Shown piece after piece: positions 39,901-48,235 of a stretch of DNA of 64,000 bases. The translations under genes and the position numbers were made by a program. Source of the DNA: Dermanyssus gallinae (lineage: Eukaryota; Arthropoda; Arachnida; Mesostigmata; Dermanyssidae); NCBI GenBank assembly GCA_003439945.1, contig QVRM01002192.1:2697001-2761000 (forward strand), read 5' to 3'. Each line of letters begins with the position of its first letter. Position 1 is the stretch's first letter. The notes under the pieces were generated by a model that did no database searches, was not told the DNA's origin, and saw nothing but the letters and a program-made list of their open reading frames with translations.

Positions 39901-42900
39901 GGGGAAGGGGAAGGCTATAAGGCAGAAGAGCTTCAGAGAAACGCGACCATCTGTTCGAATCGGGGGTAGTCGGTTATCGGTCATCCAGTTAGTCGTCAGT
40001 GGTCAGTCATCGTAGTCGTCGAGAGCACCACCAGCAGAAATAGGCAGCCTGTCGAGTGGTACTAGCTGCAGTTGTAGTAGTAGTAGTAATACTATTTGGA
40101 GCTGTTGTCGTTCTTGTGGCTGTAGCAGCGACAGTAGAAGTAGGAATAGTTAAATCAGCAGTACCGGCCAGAGAAAAGCAATGTAACGGCGACTAGAATA
40201 GGCGGGTTCGCCGCCACTTCACTGACATTAGCGATATATCGTCATTGTTGTTGTTGTGGTTGTTATTGTTGTCATCGTCACAACGGCGGCGGTTTGAGAA
40301 GACCCGGTCAGAGGATACAAACGAAGGGCTTACGAACTAAAGAGATAGTACAGAGAGAAGGAAGTGAATAGAGAGAGAGAGAGATCTTCGATCCGCAACT
40401 AGTACAAAGGGCAGCGTGAAACGTCCGCCTATCGAGACATGGCCGAAACAAACAGCCGGTCGATCGAGCCGCCCTACCGAGAAGATCGTCGCTTCGTTCG
40501 TCAATGATCATGGGCCTGACGGAAGGCCTAGCAGTAGCAGCAGCGGCCACTGCTGCGACAGTAATAGTAGTAGCAGCTGTCCTAGATCAGGACCACACGC
40601 CAGCCGCAGCCTGCATTGCTGCCTGCGGTCGGCCTGCCTGCTGTCCTACCTTCATCTTTCTAGTTTCTTTCTACTCTCATATGGACGGCCCTCAGAACAG
40701 CTTACTGCCTCACTCCACTGACAGCAAACGGCAATTTATCTCCAATTGAACTCGTTGTCTTCTTGAATGAACGTGCTTCATCTCTCATTCTCTATTGCTT
40801 TATTTCTTTCATTCTTTTTCCCGAGATCTGCCACGGTAGTCTTACGGTATGCCGGTTATTGAAGAGATCACTGAGATGTTGAGCCATTGGACCAGAACAC
40901 CGCCGTGAACGGTGCATATCCGGAGGAAATGATGCGAGCAAGCAATCCTGTGAGCGTGCGCGCGTCGTGTCGATGGTCACAATGTCGGTGCCGATAGCTG
41001 AGATTCTGCGGTCCTCCCTACGGGATTCTGGGTGGGACGTGTAACGTGCCTCTCGAATAACTCTCGAAGTGGGCCGCAGGCCAGTGGACGATTCAATGAA
41101 TGAACCAACGATAGCTAGTAATTGATTGGTTAGTGACACTGGTCTGCGGTTACATGAGAATAACAGAAGTGGTCTGAATCTTAGACAAAGTGAGAAAATA
41201 TGCAAGAGACCCACTTCAAGAAGGTTGGCTATTTCTAACCGCTAAACAAATTAAAGAGTGGCCAGCTGCGTACACCAGAAGTACCCATAGTAGTAGTAGT
41301 CCAATGACTGATACTGATAGAGCAGTAACTGGAACAGTCGCTTCGAATAAAAGAAGACAACATATAGCCTAGCGACAATACCTTCGATTGTCGTCGATAC
41401 AAGCGAAAAACATGTATTAACAAAAGTCTAGTTCCCAACGGAGATCGTTTATTTGATTGGCAACGCTCACAATCCTCGCCAAACCACACCAGTATGGCCG
41501 GCAACAGGTGTTTCCTGGCCAAAGCGATGCCTAGTCAGTGTCTAGGTCTGTGCGCTGGACAGGGCAGAACAACTAAGCAGGTTGGCCAACTTCATTGGCA
41601 GTAAATGGGTGTCCTATACTCAAGAGATAGTGGATTTATTTCTCGTGTTGGCCTCTGTCCTCGTAGTTTTGATCTTAGATAGACTAATGCAGGGTAATAT
41701 TTACGTTATTTGAAATATTACTGCGTGTAGCACAGTAGAAAGAACACACACAGAAGTACACCTACCAACTTGCAAGCGAAAGATCAGAAAATCCTAGTTG
41801 TTGTAGATATAACAATACCGTGTAATTACCCAGGAGACATGACTAAAGTTTTTTAGTCAGTTAGCTTCCTATTTTCGTTGAGTGGCAGAGTGAGCTAGTA
41901 TCCTACGGGCCGTCATAGCAAAAAAAAAAACGTTTAGACATTATATAATAGAATACAGTAGTATACACCTTAAGCCACCATTTCATTTAAATGTACCCGA
42001 ATAGTTCTAAACCTTGCCGGACAGATGTTTATACAAATATTATCTGCCTAGGTTAGGTGTCTATGTAGTAGGTAATCGAAACATTAGGCCAAAATATGCA
42101 ATGTCATGAGGTAATTTGCAGTAGGCATTACTAAGCTACTGGCTAGTAAAGCTAGATCTTATAGAGGAGCGTATACGAGTATATAGTGCGTCGACAGGAT
42201 GAATTGAGAGATCACCTGAGGAGCGCGAAGAGAGAGGTGAGGGGGAGGGGGGAGGGGGGATGACGGCCGGCAACGTCGGCACGGTTGAAGTCGCGGAATT
42301 CATCCCGGCGCGCCCGAGATCCGAAGTGATCTTATCTCGCATTTGCATATCAGGATTGATTTATACACATATATTCATAAGTACGGACATGTGCGCAATT
42401 TTAGTTGGCACGAACGAAAATAAATAAATTAAAGCTAAATGACAAATGAAATAAGCAGTAGGCACGTATAAGATGACCACGTAATTGAGTGGCTAAATCA
42501 ACGGTTATAGGCAAGCTCAAAAAATCCTATAGCTAAGCAGTCGGCTGTCACGGCTTCTGTATTGTTTCAGCCAGATTCTTCAGCAGCTTTCCTACCTGCA
42601 GTGGTGTGTTACTGTCAGGTGGGTAGGCTACACGTGAACTGCAAAGTTGTGTTGCTGTTGCCGCCGCTGCTGGTTGTTGTTGTTTTTGTTGTGAACGTCA
42701 TCGCAGTCGTGCTTGTTATAATTCGTATTGTGATGTCCTGTTGCTATTGCTACTTATGACGGCGTTGTCAATCTTAACCAATCTTGGTTGTACGTCTGGC
42801 TTCGAGCGCACTGGCAGCAGTGGACAGTAGGATGTAGGATGAGGGCAGAATTCTGGGAAGGCGCAATTTACAGGTATATCGACCCTCGGCACGGTCGCCG

Positions 42901-43178
42901 GCTACGATGCCGTCGTCGGCACGTTGTCCACTTGGTTCGTAGCTGCAGCAGCAGCAGCAGCAGCGCCACCACACCCCAGGCCACAAGTTATTGTACTCGC
43001 TAGACCAGTAATAGACCAGCGCTGTGGCCAGAGTAAGAGGAAGCCAAAGGTGTACGAACGAACGCCGCTACATCGACTCCTGGAGTGACGTCTTAATAAG
43101 TGCGGTGCCACAGTGGCAACGAGAGGCAGATGCTTCTAGTGGGTGAGGGGAGGGGGGCGGCACGAATAAGGTGAGTAA

Positions 43179-43222
<44 letters not shown>

Positions 43223-44982
43223 ATTTGAAGTAGTTAGACAGACACGAGAGTGTCGGAACACAAAGCATTACTGGGTTCAGGTTGCGGTTGCTCTTTAATT
43301 GCTGTTTTTGTCGTTGTCTCGTTGTTTGTTATTGTTGCTGTATCGAGTGCGCGCGCACTTTGTTTATATGTGCTGGCACATATTGTCATTAGCTACCTAT
43401 TTAAAGCCTACCATCTTATCTAGATATCATGAGACAGGGCAAATCTATGCGTCTATTAAAGTTGAATCTTTACTATCAGCCTCCTCCAAAACACCACAGT
43501 TGCTTGCGCTATTCCTGCAGCCTCCGGTAATTTGGGTTTCTTTGGGATATGTAAAGTTTGGGAATTGCGTGATGCATCTGAATCGTCGGCATTGAACAGA
43601 GATTGAGCGACTAGTGTAGAACTCGCAAACTCATTAAACCTAGATTCCTCCGCCCCAGACTCGTAGTCGTATGACATTGCCTTGAAAGCTTTGGCTTCTA
43701 GACGACGCGAGTCGCACGTGAGAAGAACACCCCAATTGTTTCCTATCTGTACCGCGCGTCAGTCTATCACGAGTGATGCTTGACATTAGTTTGTCAGACT
43801 TGCTTGAACGGCACCACCAATAGAACAATAGTGCTATCATTGCTTTGAGCTTAAAAAGTCACTTGGTGTCAAACACGTTCGCCTGTTGTTTTGTGCTGCT
43901 ACATTTTCTACATATTCTAATTCTTTCTTGCCATTCCAAATTTACTACTCTGTGTAGATTGATAGTAAGTCTTAAGTAAACAGCATACACATCAATAATA
44001 GAGACATGCGTATAATTTGGTTTAATTAATATTATCGACAACAATAACAAGAACAATTGACAATTACTGCAGTGACAACGGCGCAAGTTTTGTCAAGAGT
44101 AGCAATAACACATTGCAAATTTGTCACTATGGAAACAAAAGCTAAAAAATGATCGCTTGCATTGTGAAGAAATCTCGGCTAATCATTACTAACAGCGCAC
44201 CAGAAAATAGCCTAAGTAACTAGGTTACGCAGAAAAGCACCAGTTCCGGGTTCTTTGTAATAGTGAGCACGGTGATACGAACGTCGTCGTCGTCAAAGGA
44301 GTGTAGCCATCGCCCTTTATGGTTATGGCCGCAATTTTAATATCAAATCACAGAACGCACGTAGGTACACTTATTTAGCCAGCCATCTTTCTACTAACAA
44401 TGGCATTTCAGATAACAAACGGTTAATAAATTGTGTAGTCAGGGACTCACCCAGATCGGGAAAGATGGCCGCTTCGTCGGGTCGAATGTAGTAGTCATCC
44501 TTCTCAAAATAGGAATTTTCGCCTGGTGTGAATGAAGATGGCTGATCACTGTACATTTCATCGGAGCCGGCCGCTACCAGTGACGCAAAGCTGAAGCCTG
44601 AGATAAGTTCGTTGAGCGGGGGCAGATTCTCCAGCTCCTCGCGGGTTATGTTCGGCACCCGATCGATTTTGAGCTTCTCAAGGATCGTGTGCTTAATTTC
44701 GGCCAGTCGCCTCTGTTTGGCCGCCTCGAGATCGCCGTTGCAGGTGGGACATAGCATCTCGTCGGCGTCGTTTATGGCGGCTGCAGCAGCAGCTGCTGCT
44801 TCGGCCTCTGAAGTAGACCTACTGAAGTTGTGTCCGTGCCCGCCTCCGCCCGGGCGTGAACTCATAGCGTACGCGTCAAACGCAAACAACGGCGATACGG
44901 CGTACAGTAACAGAAGCGTCAACGACCACACCACCGACGGCAGCGGTGACCGAAGCGCACCGATGACCACGAAGAACTTCAT
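11676..44982 (-). CDS. myo: Myoglianin (GDF8/GDF11-class TGF-beta ligand), full gene span
   Basis: The gene encodes a secreted dimeric TGF-beta ligand of the myostatin/GDF11 class. In arthropods this ligand (myoglianin) acts through activin-type receptors in neuromuscular and hormonal control. The coding sequence joins 44982-44451, 13144-12933, 12611-12426 and 12149-11676 (532+212+186+474 = 1404 nt, 467 aa). All donors are GT and all acceptors AG. Junction phases agree: exon 1 leaves one base, exon 2 supplies two, and the remaining junctions are phase 0. The protein has a signal peptide (about 1-39), a CPTC motif (78-81), a propeptide, an RTRR furin site (325-328) and a nine-cysteine ligand domain. 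Intron 1 is about 31.3 kb. An extra small exon in intron 1 cannot be excluded, but the frame closes without one. Confidence 0.9.
12207..12312. repeat. Two AT microsatellites in intron 3
   Basis: AT runs at about 12207-12226 and 12282-12312 sit in the 276-bp intron between exons 3 and 4. Confidence 0.9.
12426..12611 (-). CDS. myo: Myoglianin exon 3: propeptide
   Basis: The acceptor ATTACAG (plus-strand ctg at 12612-12614) and the donor GTAAGT (plus-strand acttac ending at 12425) bound 62 complete codons, residues 249-310. The sequence [16 protein letters not shown] ... [10 protein letters not shown] matches the WQxIDVKxxLxxWL ... NLGIEIKALD block of GDF8/GDF11 propeptides. This region belongs to the arm domain of the latent complex. 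Confidence 0.93.
12933..13144 (-). CDS. myo: Myoglianin exon 2: propeptide
   Basis: The acceptor TTGTTGCAG (plus-strand ctg at 13145-13147) is followed by two bases that complete the last codon of exon 1 (G|AA, Glu178), then 70 codons. The donor is GTACGT (plus-strand acgtac, 12927-12932). The segment [11 protein letters not shown] ... SAEFRFHL corresponds to the CCFFKFSSKI ... KAQLWIYL propeptide strand of GDF8/11. Sequence conservation is low here, as expected for a propeptide. Its place rests on frame agreement with both neighbours. Confidence 0.85.
13447..13790. mobile_element. MITE of Tc1/mariner type, 340 bp, TA target duplication
   Basis: The outer ends CAGGGTGTCCG (from 13449) and CGGACACCCTG (to 13788) are perfect 11-bp inverted repeats. 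Similarity continues inward to about 31 bp (about 26 of 31 positions). A TA dinucleotide flanks each end (13447-13448 and 13789-13790), the target duplication of Tc1/mariner transposons. There is no transposase in the 340-bp body, so it is non-autonomous. It lies in intron 1, about 300 bp upstream of exon 2 in gene orientation. Confidence 0.85.
14051..14079. repeat. Near-perfect hairpin-forming inverted repeat
   Basis: CATACGGT-TG-ACCGTATG (14056-14073) forms 8-bp arms around a 2-nt loop. Outside it TGGTT and AACCA extend the stem by 5 bp with a single unpaired T. Confidence 0.8.
14206..14258. repeat. CT/AT compound microsatellite
   Basis: A CT run (14206-14230) is followed directly by an AT run (to 14258). 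Confidence 0.95.
14440..14790 (+). repeat. Dispersed repeat family, copy A
   Basis: This stretch shares ordered blocks with 36500-36780 in the same orientation: TTTTGCGA, GTAGCTTTTTG/TTAGCTTTTTG, TTTCAAGAGACTTTC/ACTCAAGATACTTTC, GGCTTTTGC, and GACCATAGAGGTATGGTAA. The last block contains the palindrome ACCATA-GAGG-TATGGT, intact in both copies. No terminal repeats or target duplications were found and no protein is recognisable. Confidence 0.55.
15061..15380 (+). mobile_element. 5'-truncated non-LTR retrotransposon insertion with 14-bp TSD
   Basis: The exact direct repeat AATGATACAGTATA occurs at 15061-15074 and 15367-15380. The 292 bp between (15075-15366) ends with AATAAA (15349-15354) and a TGATTGATTG simple tail, as expected for the 3' end of a non-LTR element inserted by target-primed reverse transcription. 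A plus-strand frame is open across most of it and stops at 15296-15298. Its residues are not diagnostic. The family is unknown. Confidence 0.75.
16857..16896. repeat. AT microsatellite
   Basis: An uninterrupted AT run of 40 bp in intron 1. Confidence 0.95.
19750..19839. repeat. Long AT microsatellite
   Basis: About 90 bp of TA repeat with one interruption near 19830. It is the longest dinucleotide run in this half of the window. Confidence 0.95.
25580..26836 (-). mobile_element. mariner (irritans-type) element, copy 1, in myoglianin intron 1
   Basis: The element spans 25582-26834 (1253 bp) with TA at both flanks (25580-25581, 26835-26836). The end on the low-coordinate side starts CGAGGTGTGTTCAAAAAG. 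The opposite end reads CGAGGTGTGTCT and then diverges. Compared with copy 2, about 69 bp between the transposase ATG and this end are missing, including the inner part of the terminal inverted repeat. The internal sequence is otherwise nearly identical to copy 2 (48238-49549). The element has the same orientation as the host gene. Confidence 0.93.
25636..26698 (-). pseudogene. mariner transposase, copy 1, one frameshift
   Basis: The coding region runs from an ATG at 26698 to a stop at 25636 (1063 nt, one more than 354 codons). The N-terminus has the paired-type DNA-binding region with two helix-turn-helix segments ([14 protein letters not shown] and [13 protein letters not shown]). The KFVPKLL segment corresponds to the WVPHEL-like motif. 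The catalytic triad is visible as [17 protein letters not shown] and [11 protein letters not shown], the D,D34D pattern of mariner. One extra base near 26174, just after QWKLP, shifts the frame relative to copy 2 and separates the first aspartate from the other two. Subfamily (irritans) is assigned from overall motif resemblance. It is not expected to make active enzyme. Confidence 0.93.
26837..28853. other. Intron 1, AT-rich, no gene recognised
   Basis: It contains AT runs at 27897-27916 and 27936-27998. Near 28180-28250 a plus-strand frame reads [12 protein letters not shown], reminiscent of the EEx(T)IDHFLxxC part of non-LTR C-terminal zinc knuckles, but the preceding cysteines are absent. 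TAGAGGGTGTCCG at 27434 resembles a MITE/mariner terminus. No matching right end was found. Confidence 0.4.
27936..27998. repeat. AT microsatellite
   Basis: About 63 bp of uninterrupted AT repeat. Confidence 0.95.
28854..29093 (+). pseudogene. C-terminus of a second Tc1/mariner-superfamily transposase
   Basis: The plus-strand frame encodes [20 protein letters not shown] ... [19 protein letters not shown] ... GGYIE and stops. This matches the C-terminal layout of Tc1/mariner-superfamily transposases (SPDLNPLDYxVWGxLxxE ... LKxxIxxAxxxL ... GGYIE). The third catalytic acid, expected in the NPLD block, is replaced by glycine (NPLG), and no N-terminal part is readable upstream. It belongs to a different lineage from the irritans mariner copies, which have [11 protein letters not shown]. 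It is an old dead fragment. Confidence 0.6.
29094..34210. other. Intron 1, middle part, low-complexity
   Basis: No gene is supported. It contains GCC/GCT/CAG runs (29230-29250, 29425-29525), CAA/AAC runs (29880-29905, 30030-30125), TGT runs (30240-30310), AT runs (31137-31156, 31313-31328, 32262-32287), a GGGA run (32758-32780) and a C run (33151-33163). Stretches 30700-31130 and 31560-32240 are plain AT-rich sequence in which I see nothing. Confidence 0.6.
34211..34840. repeat. 314-bp tandem duplication with a conserved reading frame
   Basis: Two copies begin near 34218 and 34532 (GAGCAATGTCATT in both), a period of 314 bp, with about 80-85% identity by eye over the first 180 bp and CAA-rich tails. 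In each copy a plus-strand frame encodes a similar peptide ([18 protein letters not shown]). Copy 1 also carries an internal duplication of about 30 bp in its tail (34380-34442). No third copy was seen and the peptide is not recognised. Confidence 0.8.
34841..36499. other. Intron 1, trinucleotide-rich sequence
   Basis: GTT, CAT/ATC and GTC runs dominate (35115-35135, 35308-35325, 35480-35530, 35730-35750, 36040-36125). The 174-codon plus-strand ORF at 35232-35756 is Ser/Thr/Ile/Leu-rich translation of these runs and is not credited as a gene. Confidence 0.6.
36500..36780 (+). repeat. Dispersed repeat family, copy B
   Basis: This is the counterpart of 14440-14790 in the same orientation, with the GACCATAGAGGTATGGTAACCC palindrome-bearing block at its right end. 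It is more diverged on the left. Confidence 0.55.
37685..37966 (+). mobile_element. Candidate solo LTR
   Basis: GTATATAAGG (about 37833-37842) is followed about 15 bp later by AATAAA and GAGTTAGTAGTCG. This compact TATA-plus-polyadenylation layout is typical of arthropod Ty3/gypsy LTRs. The ends GCAGTGTCC (from about 37685) and GGACACTGC (to about 37966) are a 9-bp inverted pair that contains TGTCC...GGACA. No flanking target duplication is visible and no internal domain is adjacent. Confidence 0.4.
38399..38611 (+). mobile_element. tRNA-derived SINE, copy 2, with 18-bp target duplication
   Basis: The body is 38417-38593 (177 bp). It has an A-box-like TGGCGTGGTGG (38427-38437), a perfect B-box GGTTCGAGCC (38482-38491), the same body as copy 1 (GCACATTTGTATT ... 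GGGTCCGTCTAT ... CGTGGACGTTAAATCTT) and a terminal T run. Exact direct repeats TTTTAGCACTGATGAGAG flank it at 38399-38416 and 38594-38611. The terminal T run may double as a pol III terminator. Confidence 0.88.
38612..43455. other. Intron 1, proximal part, no gene recognised
   Basis: It contains CAG/CAA and ATG runs (39210-39300), AC (39470-39480), GA/CT runs (39725-39760, 40371-40382), GTA runs (40070-40090) and AT (43184-43219). The ORF at 40792-41214 on the minus strand has no recognisable motif. About 41650-42130 is plain AT-rich sequence in which I see nothing. Confidence 0.6.
43184..43219. repeat. AT microsatellite
   Basis: A 36-bp AT run in intron 1, about 1.2 kb from the exon 1 donor. 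Confidence 0.95.
43456..43758 (-). CDS. Unexplained ORF in myoglianin intron 1, same strand as the gene
   Basis: The minus strand is open for about 100 codons between stops at 43759-43761 and 43456, with an internal ATG at 43677. The composition is protein-like and not repetitive, for example [17 protein letters not shown], then an acidic stretch, then [14 protein letters not shown]. The first block loosely recalls the GxLxTC start of THUMP domains, but the resemblance is too short to name it. GGTACAG at the left edge of the frame could be a splice acceptor. It could be a processed pseudogene, an alternative myoglianin exon, or chance. Its length is not a multiple that would keep the known exon 1-exon 2 frame without the stop. 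Confidence 0.2.
   Translation of the reverse strand, partial: RAVQIGNNWGVLLTCDSRRLEAKAFKAMSYDYESGAEESRFNEFASSTLVAQSLFNADDSDASRNSQTLHIPKKPKLPEAAGIAQATVVFWRRLIVKIQL
44451..44982 (-). CDS. myo: Myoglianin exon 1: signal peptide and N-terminal propeptide
   Basis: The ATG at 44982 has A at -3. The first 39 residues hold a hydrophobic core ([13 protein letters not shown]) and act as a signal peptide. An Ala run (63-69) follows. CPTC (78-81) then leads into [24 protein letters not shown], the inhibitory alpha-1 'straitjacket' helix region of myostatin/GDF11 propeptides (CxxC ... RLExIKxQILSKLRL..xPNI). N111 in NIT is a likely glycosylation site. The exon ends ...IFPDL + G at the donor GTGAGT (plus-strand actcac, 44445-44450), one base into a codon. 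The plus-strand ORF over this exon is a shadow. Confidence 0.93.
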
Positions 44983-45499
44983 CGTTCTAATAAAGGTTTA
45001 TCGCTCACAGTGGCGGCGGTTGTTGTGGTTCTTGTCGTTTTCCGCTGTCTTGCCCGGTTTTGTTGGTTGTAGCGGTTGTCGGCGGCCTTTTTCGGCGTTC
45101 ACTGGTCTGACAAGATGAGGCGAAACGTAAGTAAGTTGACGCTCAGGAGCCACTAAACCGCGCATTCAAGCTGTGAGCGAAAGCCACTGTCACTGGTTCG
45201 AACACGAATAGTAGCAGTAGCACTGATGATACGACGACGACGACATCGAAAAGTGTCATAGAACTGCTTCTCTCTACACACAGCAAAATGATCACTAATT
45301 TAAATAATTATAATACATAATAATTATAATAATTATTATAGCAGTAACTAGAACGACGAGTGCGACGGTACTAAGCCTCCACTACGAGTGATGATAACCG
45401 TCTACCAATCGACGAGAACTGGGCCAGACGCCAAGCATATAAATAAGCAGAGACAAGGAAAGAGAGAGCGCGCTCGTGAGAAAACGCGCGCGAGTGATA

Positions 45500-45583
45500 G
45501 CTTGTCGGGTTAAGCCAGAACTACACTTTGAGGTGTACTAAGCTTGTAGGGTGAAGCCAAAACTACACTTTGAGGTGGACTAA
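45500..45583. repeat. Tandem duplication, 2 x 42 bp
   Basis: Units at 45500-45541 and 45542-45583 differ at four positions. The pair lies about 520-600 bp upstream of the myoglianin ATG, so it may be within the promoter. Confidence 0.9.
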
Positions 45584-47576
45584 CCTGTCATACTCTAATC
45601 AGCCTAATCGCTTTTATCATCTCTTCCTTCAAGTTGGTCGTCGTCGTCGTCTTCCTGTTTGTTCTCCTCGTTCTGTTTCTGCTGCTGCTGCTGCCGCCGC
45701 CTTCTCCGAAGCACCAGTTAGAAGTCAATCGCTCGGGCGTTGCAACGAAACTACAGACAAGAAAACAGTTGCGATGATATCTAGTGAACTTCGTGGTAGC
45801 AGTATAGCTGGTAAGTAATAATAGCACTTTGGACGAACGGCGATCCTTTCTGCCAACTGGTGGCTAGGCTGGTGCGATTGGCCGATTGACCGACGGCTTG
45901 CTGGACAGATCAACTGGTAGACGGGGCGAAACAATGCGGGCTGAACAGTAACGCTAGCTGAGGTCTAGTTACTTGTCGCCTACTACGGTGCGACTGGGCC
46001 CGATTTTGATGTGCGTTGTATCTGTCTCCCTGCCTTTATAATAACGGACTCTTTCTTTTGTCTCACTATCTCACGTGAGCGCGCGCGTGCTCTGCCGATT
46101 CGTGCCTGCCTCTCTATGTTTGAGTGATGATGGTGGTGGTGGTTGCTCCGTGGTTTGTTCACTCGTATGCATGCGTGTGGATGACGTGATAGCGCTCGGT
46201 CAGGACCGGACTGGAGACTACCGGGCCCACATTCACTCAGCTCGTAAGTTTTCACACCGCCAGAAGAAGCAGCAACAGCACCAGCAGCAGCAGTTGCAGC
46301 TTCTTGTTCTTGTTCTGGAACCGATTCTAGGATGGATCTCTGCGAACCCAAAGCCGCCACTGAGTTTTTGCCTGCTTCGCTCCGCCCTCTGGGAGAGGGC
46401 GCCTTCCCCTCCGCTAGCGGTTCGGTGTGCGCCGAGCGCCACTTTTCAAACTACCGGCAAACGTTGTGAGCCGTTTCGTTCTCATCATGTCTCTTACTAC
46501 TACTACAACTACTACGTTCATTGATGTTTTCACGACGACGACGACGAAACGGCGACAACTGCAACGACTGAAACAGCAACAACGGCAGCTGGCTGCGGGA
46601 GCAGCAAAACATGAAGCCGCGCCATATATATATATATATATATATCATTATTACTATCTGCGTGTCTCTCTGCGTTTCAGCAGTAGTTCCTCTGTCTTTT
46701 CTTTTACTACTATGTACATACGTACGGACGACGTGACGGCATTATTACTAGTATTATGATTGTTAATAATAATACCAGTGCGCCACTGGACGCTGGACAG
46801 CGGACAAGAGTGCGGGGGCAACAAGAAAAAAGCCGACAACAGCAGCAGCAGCAGCAAAGCGTATTTATTCCGCATTATTCTGGTAGCTGTTGAAAGGGCA
46901 TAATACACAATATCTAGGAAACGTTATCTCTTCAGCAACAGCGAACAGCGGGAAGGCAGACTAACGGTGACAGCAGCATTAGCAACAACAACCTCAGCGG
47001 CAACATTTATAACATTCACAGCAACAATAAAAGCAACAAGCAACAACCGCAGCAACAACAAGAACAACAAAAGCAGACAACAACAGCAACAGTAGTAGCA
47101 AAAGTGGTCAAATGCAGTTGAATAAAACAATGCCAGCCACATACATAAATAGATTGAACGTGCGGACAAGCAGCCTACAGAGAGAGACAGCTATGACTGA
47201 CAGTCGTCGAGAGATAGAGAGACCTACTTTGCTCTCAGCGGTGGCCCTGAGAGGGCGGTAGTTCGAGTGACAAACGCCAACGTATGCACGTTACAGTCGT
47301 CCTTGAGGATAGCCCCAAATATCGTCCAAGGTTCACAAACTGCTGCCAGTACGAATACATGACTATTACTTCTGCTACTGGCCTATATAGTCTAGGTGTG
47401 TGTTGCATGCGTGCAGAACAGCCTACACAGGCGTGCATCGGTGTCTCGAATGTAACGTGCAACCGGGTAGACTGTCGAGTGGCCTGAAACCGCAGGCAAT
47501 AGCGGTACCGTTATCTCGACCGCATCTAATCATCTGGTTGAGTTTAAACTAGCCGAGCTGAATCCTCTTCCCGCCG

Positions 47577-47578
<2 letters not shown>

Positions 47579-47616
<38 letters not shown>
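47579..47616. repeat. AT microsatellite
   Basis: A 38-bp AT run. Confidence 0.95.
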
Positions 47617-47617
<1 letters not shown>

Positions 47618-48235
47618 CGGTGGCAGTTAACAGAGTGACTTTATTTTCTTTTGTCACGTACCAACAGACAGGAGCAAATTCAAATGATTTTTGTATCGAA
47701 ATCAATGTTCATGAGAGCAAAATGAAATAACATTCACAGTCATGTAGGCACGTTGTTCTCGTGTTTACTTCATCAGTATAAGGAAATTTGCACATTAGTG
47801 AAGACGCAAATATAATATAATATGCAAACTCATATAGTAGTAGTACTGGTAGTATATGTATTCATCGATCAAACACAATATACATGATTATGATGATGTG
47901 TTGATGATCGAGCATCGTTGATGCCGTTCATGTGTTCCTATCTTGGAAATTGTGGGAGTTAAGCTCTACTGTCGCTTACAGCTTTGTTTGCAAACTATTA
48001 TTGCTACTATCGCTGTGACGAAAGAAACGAGAGTTCCCGGCGTCTCAAAATACGTGCGTTTCACGACCGTTAGGAAGTCAACAAGGTGAATGCGCAAAGA
48101 AGACCATTTATTTTAGACTCCATACAATATTAAAAACTAATAATGCTAACGTCTAATAAAAAAACAATTAACGTCGCTACGTTAGCTGTGTTTAGCCATA
48201 GATACACTTCCGTTGCATCAACGCCAGTGTACGTA

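Larger units (their letters stand above)
44983..48235. other. Upstream region of myoglianin: 5' UTR/promoter interval and simple repeats
   Basis: The transcription start must lie here or further upstream, but no TATA box or initiator on the minus strand can be fixed with confidence. An AT-rich, largely palindromic stretch lies at 45300-45342. CTG/GCC, CAG and CAA runs are frequent (45675-45705, 46265-46300, 46535-46600, 46975-47100), with AT at 46623-46645 and 47579-47616. ORFs at 45983-46360 and 46075-46524 translate low-complexity sequence and are not credited. Confidence 0.5.

Noticed and set aside
40792..41214. Minus-strand 140-codon ORF in intron 1
   Set aside because: No domain, start context or splice support; it is consistent with chance in this base composition.
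44612..45118. Plus-strand 168-codon ORF over exon 1
   Set aside because: It is antisense to the signal peptide/propeptide exon and has no recognisable domain.
45983..46524. Overlapping ORFs on both strands (125 and 149 codons)
   Set aside because: Both translate CAG/CAC-type low-complexity sequence and overlap each other. Neither has a recognisable motif.
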